A stretch of DNA of 64,000 nt from Physcomitrium patens (lineage: Eukaryota; Streptophyta; Bryopsida; Funariales; Funariaceae): positions 13,515,232 to 13,579,231 of the forward strand of contig NC_037257.1 in the NCBI RefSeq assembly GCF_000002425.4, given 5' to 3'. A program made the translations under genes and the position numbers. Under the pieces are notes generated by a model that saw nothing but the letters and a program-made list of their open reading frames with translations, was not told the origin of the DNA and searched no databases. This document shows, in pieces, positions 57,259 to 64,000 of the stretch (positions are counted from its first letter, which is position 1; each line of letters opens with the position of its first letter).

Positions 57259-60217
57259 ATGTATGGAGCCCTGGGTGCTGCCTGTCACACAGGTCCCGCC
57301 GCTGGGCTCCAAACAGCAGCCCTTCCATCGGCATCGTCACTTTCAAATCCTTCCAAGTCTCGATCATCTCTCCTTTTGAGAGCCTTATCCGAAGCTGATA
57401 CTTGTTATTCTACTTCCTCAGGATACACCGATAACTGTGAAATCAGATCTCAGCAGAAACCTGGGCGGGCTTCTACATCGTTTCGATGGTCCAGATCAAT
57501 GAATGAGTTTGTACATGGCACCCAGTCAAGCGTTCTGGGTTGCTCTAGCATAAGAAAACATTCATCTCTTCCTTCGTTATTGCCTGCTCCTTTGAGATGG
57601 AGATCCTTAAATCGGAAGCTAAGATCAATACAAGAATCTTCCTTAACAGAGGTAACCAGCGATGAGACAAATGAACATCGACTAGAAGTGACACGGAGGG
57701 CAATAGCTGCTGATGCTGCTCCCGTGGATGGAGAAGAAACTCAAGTTAAGGTACAGCTTCGTGTTCAAAGCTCTTCTTCTTCTTCTTCTCCTTCTTCTTT
57801 AACTTAACGGCAAGCTCAGCATTTGTCTTCATCATGTAGTTAATTGCGGCATACAGTTTTCATGACACATCGTTTGGTAGTTTTTTTATTTTTTGGTTCT
57901 ATTTATGTTTTATTGATTGTGAAACTGAATATTCTAATAATAGTTATTGGTTTGTTCTCTTTGATGTTTATGCCATATTTTTATGTTGTGCAGCCGCAAG
58001 CAGAACTGGCTGAAGATGATCCAATCACTCCATCGTTGGAGAAAATCCCAACATCCTCAACACCACAAGATAAAAAGGGACAGCTTAAGAACAGGGTAGT
58101 TTTTGGGTTCATCATAGGCTTCGGTGTTCTAGGTGTAGTTTTGGCTGGTGGTTGGGTTTTCACAACAGCTCTTGCTGCTACAATTTGGGTGGCCACGGGC
58201 GAATACTTTGATCTCGTGCAAAGCAAAGCCATGACTCGTGGTATGGAAGCACCACCACTTATCGCGACCAGAATCTGTTCAGCTATCTGTGCAGCCATGC
58301 CTTTAATGACCATGTAAGTCCCGATATTACTCACCATTTATTCCTCTCAAAGGTTTTACGTCAGATGCTCGGAAGTTGCTTTTGATTTCGTATTTGCAAC
58401 AGTTTGACGTCCACAACAAAATAGCTCAACCTAGAGTGACTGCAGGTACTTTGGTGGACGTGTTGGAATGGCAGTAACAACAGCGTCATTTTTGTTGGCT
58501 ACAGTGCTTCTGCTTCAGCGCGGCCCTCGTTTTTCGCAGCTGTCAAGTGCTATATTCGGTTTATTTTATTGTGGTTACCTTCCTTGCTTCTGGATAAAGT
58601 TGCGTTGTGGCCTTGCCATTCCTGCTATCAATACCAGTAAGTGTATCTTTTTAGCTTTGCTATATTGATGCAATTGGTGATTTGTTTCCTTTCAAGTCCA
58701 TTGAACATTTCCAGACTTTTCCTTTGCGCATTTGCTGGTTTACGTTGTGTTTTAAATTTCTGCAAGTCCTCAAATTTCTTTCTCTTTCATTGTTTCTAAG
58801 AGTATCTCCTCTGTGGAACCTCTCCTTTGAATCTACGAACGAAACGGTGCCGTTGGAATGATATGAATAGAATTCGCCTCAGCGTGGCCTGCGCTGCTCG
58901 GAGGACAGGCTCACTGGACAGTGGGCCTGATAGCTACCATCATGGCCATTAGCACCATAATAGCTGCAGATACAGGCGCTTTTTTGGGGGGAAAGGTAAG
59001 GTTCCAACTGATTCTCTTCTACTGCTTTTTTTTTTTATGTATATTGCAGAAAGTTGTATTGAAAAGTTTCGACGTTGCCCGGCAGGTTTCGTTCGTCAAA
59101 ATTTGTGGAACTTCATGCTCAATGAATGTGTTTAGAGCCGCTAAGCTGCAGGATATCATCTTATGCACCTTCTGTGTCGTCGGCTAGTTTGGTTGTTTGG
59201 TTGTATTTAGAGTACAACAACCGTGTTCAGAAGAACTACAAAGCTGTATTCCTTGATTTGTGTGATATACATTCTGCCGTCCACACTGTGCTTATTGCCC
59301 GTGCTTCTGTATCAGGCAATGGGTAGAACGCCACTCTCTGAAGTTAGTCCGAAGAAAACTTTAGAGGGTGCAGCTTGTGGCCTAAGTTCATCAATTGCTG
59401 TATCCGTGGTGCTTGCTCGCGTTTTTCAATGGCCCATGTCTATTCCCAGGTAAAAATATTTTGCAAGTGGTTTTCAAGGATTGGAAAAGTCTGGAAACCG
59501 TACATTCTCGTGGATATAGCTTAGTCAAAATCTTGGTATAGTTTCAAAGAGTAGATGCCATGTCGCATTGACTAAACGTCATCGTAACTTGGGTTACGGC
59601 AGATGGTTTGGCTAGAGGTCTTGCTATGCTTTAAGTATTTGTGTATGCTGCAAATTTAGAACACTTGACGGATCCACGCGCTGACAATCCTTTGACGACA
59701 AATACAATCGATCAATGTTCTTATTTTATTTTATGTATATATTTATTTATTGGATTTATTTTATTTTTATCAGTATTATTATTAATAATATTGTCGGCTG
59801 GGATGCACGCAGCGCGGCGGTGATGGCGGTACTTGTTTTTCTGGGGTCCCTGTTCGGTGACTTGACGGAGTCCATGATAAAGCGAGATGCTGGTGTTAAG
59901 GACTCGGGGAAACTCATCCCTGGTCACGGTATGTCCCGTTAAATTTATTCCTTTCCCCATCTGCATCCTGTATTGTTTAGGTACTAGAACGTGACCTTGT
60001 CAATTTTATATTCAGCTACAGGTTTCTTTTACTCTATCTATAGCTGTTGTGGGCGAGATCTGATGGCTAGTCTATAGATGTAATCTTAGCTACTTTTCAG
60101 ATAACAATAGATGGTATTATGGCAGGGGGCATATTGGACCGAGTCGACAGTTACGTATTCACAGGAGCACTTGTGCATTCCTTTGTCAAGGTGGGAATTC
60201 CCTTATTTGGAGTCTAA
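57259..60217 (+). CDS. CDS: Plastid phosphatidate cytidylyltransferase (CDP-diacylglycerol synthase)
   Basis: Exons: 57259-57750, 57994-58313, 58446-58636, 58871-58995, 59316-59449, 59813-59928, 60126-60217. All are GT..AG and in frame, giving 489 aa. The enzyme makes CDP-diacylglycerol from CTP and phosphatidic acid, the precursor of plastid phosphatidylglycerol. Residues 1 to about 165 are Ser/Arg-rich and poor in acidic residues, a likely chloroplast transit peptide. Membrane helices follow (VVFGFIIGFGVLGVVLAGG, then SFLLATVLLL, FGLFYCGYLPCFW, VGLIATIMAISTIIAADTGAF). The cytidylyltransferase signature S-M-I-K-R-D-A-G-V-K-D-S-G...P-G-H-G-G is complete and spans the exon 6/7 junction. Closest plant relatives by eye are the Arabidopsis plastid CDS4/CDS5 enzymes. 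The last exon ends in LFGV and stop like the family, so the model is probably complete. The ATG at 57259 is the first in frame. Confidence 0.93.
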
Positions 60218-60791
60218 ACATGTAGACTTTTTCTGATTTCGTATTGGCAAGGTTTAGTTTGTTGCCGCTCGCAAGTCTTCAAAGCTATTGGTTGTTGTCC
60301 TTACAAAAGGATCTTCAGCCCAACAGGCTCAAGTCAGTAGGAAGCGTAGTATTCTTATAGATCCTTTCTTGAATAGTCCTCTTCCATTTCTACACTAATT
60401 ATTTGTGGGCTTACCAGAGATGAAAGCCCCTCGACTTCAGTAGATTGTCTTTGCGTCCTTGGATCAGTCAAAACCTTTGCAAATGTAGTCTACGCATGAA
60501 ATGGTCTTGTATAATTAAATAGTGCATTTCACTTGTCCGAAGCTCCAAGATTCAATGTATAGGAAAATGTGATGAGTTAACTTTCCTGATCATGTTCTCC
60601 TATTTCTTTTAAGCTTAATCCTCTAGTGTCGTCTGCTACCTTTGTCGTGTCACAGCAGAAGAGGATGAGCCACAAATATATATACATATACATGCATACT
60701 ACTAATAGCAATTACAGCGGCATTTTTGTGGAGTGAAAGTTGAGTAAATCTTGCAACTGGCAAGTTCTAGGGCGGATGGTACTAGGCATTC
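60218..60791 (+). other. 3' flank of the CDP-DAG synthase gene
   Basis: Probable 3' UTR, then spacer up to a minus-strand frame. A short tatatatacatatacat stretch lies near 60677-60695. Nothing else is recognised. Confidence 0.4.
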
Positions 60792-61130
60792 TTAGAACAC
60801 AAATAGTAGAGCAATAACACTAACTGTCACCAACCAGCTCATGCACATCAACACACCTGTATCACTAAATCTAAAACATAGCTCTCTCATGCCAATCTGC
60901 AAGCGACACGTAGAGCCTATCCGAAAGATCAGCCCTGCAACCACCACATGTGAGGTCGAGAGTGCGAGAAACCGCAACATGGGGACCTCAGAAAACTCCA
61001 ATTGTGGCAAGAGGTCATTCGACAACCACCAAAAATGCCAGGCTTTGGAAACTCCGATGAGAAGGGCTAGCTGGATCTGTGCACAGTAACAGCAATTACG
61101 AACCCACTTTCTCGGCTCTGCATTTGATCA
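60792..61130 (-). CDS. Unrecognised terminal coding segment, hydrophobic (partial, tentative)
   Basis: The minus-strand frame is open from about 61130 to a TAA at 60792. It has two hydrophobic stretches (FLALSTSHVVVAGLIF, then VLMCMSWLVTVSVIALLFVF) after a QIQLALLIGVSKAWHFWWL segment. A possible splice acceptor (ctgttactgtgcacag) lies at about 61074. Upstream frames (61120-61260) could be another exon, but I could not connect them or find a start codon. It is convergent with the CDP-DAG synthase gene. It may be the last exon of a small membrane protein or a chance frame; no family is recognised. Confidence 0.28.
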
Positions 61131-62825
61131 CCCTCAATACACTCAGCATGTCATCAATCTTCACACCAACACTGCACGTCTTCTGCGTCTTCTTCGGCGG
61201 CTGTTGAGTCCTCTTGATATTCAAAGAGGCTCCAACTTGTCTTCAACATGGTGCAAGCCACACATCTGCTGTTTGTGGCCAAGTGTTTCCGTGTTTTTCT
61301 TCTAGAATGTTGGAGTTTGTGGGAGTAAGCTTTCGTGGGTTCAGTGTGTGTACATGTGTGTACATGTGTATGTATTTGAATTTGCAACTGAAGTCTTTTT
61401 AGGGTTAAACAAAATGGCATACTGAAACTGGAATGGATTAAGATAGGAGCTGGGCAAAAAATATATTGCACATTTTTAGTATGTTTTCCTTTGTGTGAGT
61501 TTGTGTCTCATGTTCTGACTCAAGTTCATTTATATATGCTAGATGTCTAAAAGAACAACTATTTTCAAATCAATAAGAAAATGTATAATTTAACGGTTCA
61601 TTATATATATGGTGTAACATTTTAGAAGTTGAATGCTTCATAAGAACTTGGACTTTTTCTTGGATCTATCAATAAATCCTCATAAAGGTAACATTACATG
61701 TAATTACATTGCAAATGATTGCTAAAACACATACATTTCTCTATTTTTTGTTTTCACATACAATTTAATATCTTGTCATTTATTGAACGAAAATAAAATA
61801 AAATAAAAACGCAGATACACGTACATTGATCATATACTTATCTTAATTCTTTAAGTTAACCAAACTATTATTTAAATATTAGATAACAAAGTTCTCAAAG
61901 AATTCATAGAAGATATGGTAGAAGAGATGTTGAAATAGTTTTGTCACATTTATGCATTGAATGTTCCAAATGCCTATGATTTATTCAAAATGTGAATTTT
62001 AATTTGGTTATCTCAGTAAGTTGGATCAGATCCTGAGGTCTTTGAAGATCTATTTTGATAGGACTTTTGGCTCTACTGAGCTCATCAAAACATCCCCAAA
62101 TCGATGATAATGAATTGAGATTTCAATAACTATTTTATTAAGATTTTTGCACAAGAAATATTCATATTTTAAACCATTATTAATTTTTTACATAATCCAT
62201 AAGAGTGTAAGAATATACATGTTTTATGATATCAGATAAATATGGTGAAGATAATTAAGTCTTTTTAATTGATCATGATAAGTGGATTTGACATGTACAT
62301 ACATATCTATGAATCCTATTTCATTCTGGAATTTAGAATTCCATAATAATTGCTTATTTCCCTCATGAAGTTTTTACTCCAAATGTACCTTTAACAACCA
62401 CCATTGAATCTCCATCACAGTCATCTTAGTGTGAAATATTTTCTTTCAATTTTATATGTGTACATATGTGTGTGTGTATATGTGCATATATATATATATA
62501 TATTTATATAATATGAAGTGTATTAAAATTTTGGACCCATCCATCTACCACTTTTCTTCTTGTGTGTATTCCATAACTAAAAAATTATTTCAGTAAACAG
62601 AAACCAAAAGATTTGTAGAATCTCATCACAATGAATCATAAAAATATTAATATTATTTAAGTCTGTACCAGAGTATGAGATTCTTTTTGAAAAAGAAAGC
62701 ATATATATATATATATATATATATATTTTAGAACTTACATGAATTTTCTCTAGAAATAAATAAATAAATAATTAAGTGAAGCTTACAAGAGCTATCTTAG
62801 CACTCAACAACACAAATGTCTACTA

Positions 62826-62858
<33 letters not shown>

Positions 62859-62860
62859 GA
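61131..62860. other. Spacer, AT-rich from 61480, with (AT)n runs
   Basis: 61131-61480 is moderate GC and may belong to the minus-strand gene above. Beyond that it is AT-rich with (GT)/(AT) runs near 62458-62502, 62700-62728 and 62832-62858. No gene is seen. Confidence 0.5.
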
Positions 62861-64000
62861 GCTCTGAAATACAAGCATGTCTGTTGGCCGCATTCATCCG
62901 CAAAGCTTTCATCCTCGCACATACACACCCATAAATTGTTCATCCAAAGCCACATTCATCCAATGGCCCTCCAGCGTGTGTGCGGGAGGTGTCGGAGAGG
63001 CGAATGGGAAGCAAGGCCACCGCTGTGAATCGCAAAACTCAGCGTTTGAGAATCGAAACACTAGTTGGTCAGAAGAGTTCAAAACATTATTGGGTTCCAC
63101 TCAAGTTGCAATTGCAAATCCTCAAATTGCAATTGCAAATCATCGACGACAACGGTACAAAGACTTTCCAATACCCAGAGAACCCAGATATCTTGTAGCC
63201 CGTAGCTTGCTTGGTTGCAGGATCGCGGAGCTCAAAATTGTCGAAACTTGACAATGGTTGCCACAGTTCACCTCTTTCCAGGCAGTTCACTTCAATGCCA
63301 GAGGTTAACTCAAGTGGTAGAGCCGGTAAGGCCTTATAGCAACTTGAACAAGGTCGTATATCCATGTCCATCTGGCGTGATGCAATACTATGTCGATCTG
63401 TGTGCGAGCTGCTGGGTTGCTCAATGCGGAGGTCCCCCTTCCCAGCGATGTTGTCGAGAGTTTGCGGAAGGGGGTAGGATTGTTACTTACATGGTTCTTT
63501 TGTCAAATCTTGGCCAAAACCCATGGAGGTCCACTCATTATCTGTTTGTAGGCTTGTGAGTTTTTCAAGTAGTTCATGTTCTGAGTACGCTTTTAGTATC
63601 AACATGCACATAATTGCATTATGAAGTCCACCTTGTGTCTCGTTTGTGTGGTCCAGGTTTTGCGAGATTAATGCTTTTAACGTATGGAAAACTGTAGCGA
63701 TCACATTGGCATCAGTAGCTCTAGGTTATGCCCCCTCTATCTCTGTCACCGTGGCATCACTATCCTATTGTCAACGTCTATTTGGGGAGTGCTATGACAG
63801 ACCTTTTCGTTGCCGGTCATGACCTTTGGACACAGTTCTCTTTCTAATAATCAACCTAACAATGACACAGGCGGGACGACTGTGTTATGCCTCTGATGTA
63901 TCCCTTAGAGCCCTGAAGAATCAAGCACAATACTCACCATCCTCACACCCACCGATATGTTATTGACCTCTCTAACATGCTTCAATAATACAGACAACTT
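62861..64000. other. Moderate-GC end of the window, no gene assigned
   Basis: Gene-like base composition starts abruptly after an (AT)n run. It includes a 20-bp direct duplication (aattgcaattgcaaatc near 63106-63140) and a tRNA-like sequence at about 63298. Overlapping short frames on both strands show no domain. A gene may continue beyond the window. Confidence 0.35.
63298..63376 (+). repeat. tRNA-like sequence, possibly a SINE head (tentative)
   Basis: A box-A-like word (TTAACTCAAGTGGTAGAGC, 63304-63322) is followed about 40 bp later by a degraded box-B-like word (atccatgtcc). Short complementary ends (CAGA near 63299, TCTG near 63371) are separated by about 76 bp, the length of a tRNA. 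The anticodon and T stems pair poorly, so it is not a functional tRNA. It could be a decayed tRNA gene, a tRNA-derived SINE or a coincidence. Confidence 0.28.

Noticed and set aside
63298-63376. Functional tRNA gene
   Set aside because: The box B equivalent is degraded, the anticodon and T stems do not pair well, and no plausible anticodon loop is found. Kept only as a tRNA-like sequence.

Overview
This is nuclear DNA from a land plant, most likely a moss. The genes are intron-rich with GT..AG introns, and the proteins are plant types: an LRR receptor-like protein, a plant aldehyde oxidase, a plastid CDP-diacylglycerol synthase and a PP2A B' copy. They sit as islands of moderate GC in very AT-rich DNA full of (AT)n microsatellites and Ty1/copia and Ty3/gypsy chromovirus remnants. 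The look recalls Physcomitrium-like mosses, but the species is an inference that I cannot test here. No prokaryotic, CRISPR or rRNA features were seen.

Layout. 1-6.5 kb: a minus-strand three-exon gene for a kinase-less LRR receptor-like protein (about 1047 aa) with its flanks. 6.5-12.4 kb: AT-rich spacer, two unrecognised moderate-GC islands, a retroelement scrap and a polypurine tract. 12.4-16.5 kb: a minus-strand Ty1/copia element with one LTR, a truncated 5' end and a frameshifted polyprotein. 17.5-36 kb: a nest of chromovirus copies. Its core (19862-28746) is unusual: one element runs LTR-gag-protease-RT-RNase H-integrase-chromodomain and then, where the 3' LTR should be, continues into an almost identical inverted copy of its own LTR-gag-protease, giving about 1.95-kb arms around a 5-kb loop. 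36-42.5 kb: AT-rich, with microsatellites and two fold-back MITE-like elements.

42.5-49.1 kb: a 12-exon plus-strand molybdenum-hydroxylase gene, aldehyde oxidase type (1363 aa). Every exon junction I placed keeps frame. 51.2-52.7 kb: a broken PP2A B' (B56) regulatory-subunit copy that keeps an intron but has lost about 65 central residues. 53.5-55.2 kb: AT-rich, with a third MITE copy. 55.9-60.2 kb: a plus-strand gene for plastid phosphatidate cytidylyltransferase (489 aa, seven coding exons, and an inferred 1-kb intron in the 5' UTR). 60.8 kb to the end: an unrecognised minus-strand terminal ORF, AT-rich spacer and an unassigned moderate-GC end containing a tRNA-like sequence.

The genes do not form a pathway. 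They look like ordinary single genes (surface perception, aldehyde oxidation, plastid phospholipid synthesis) separated by transposon-rich DNA. The most notable structure is the chromovirus palindrome, which if transcribed would fold into a long dsRNA hairpin.
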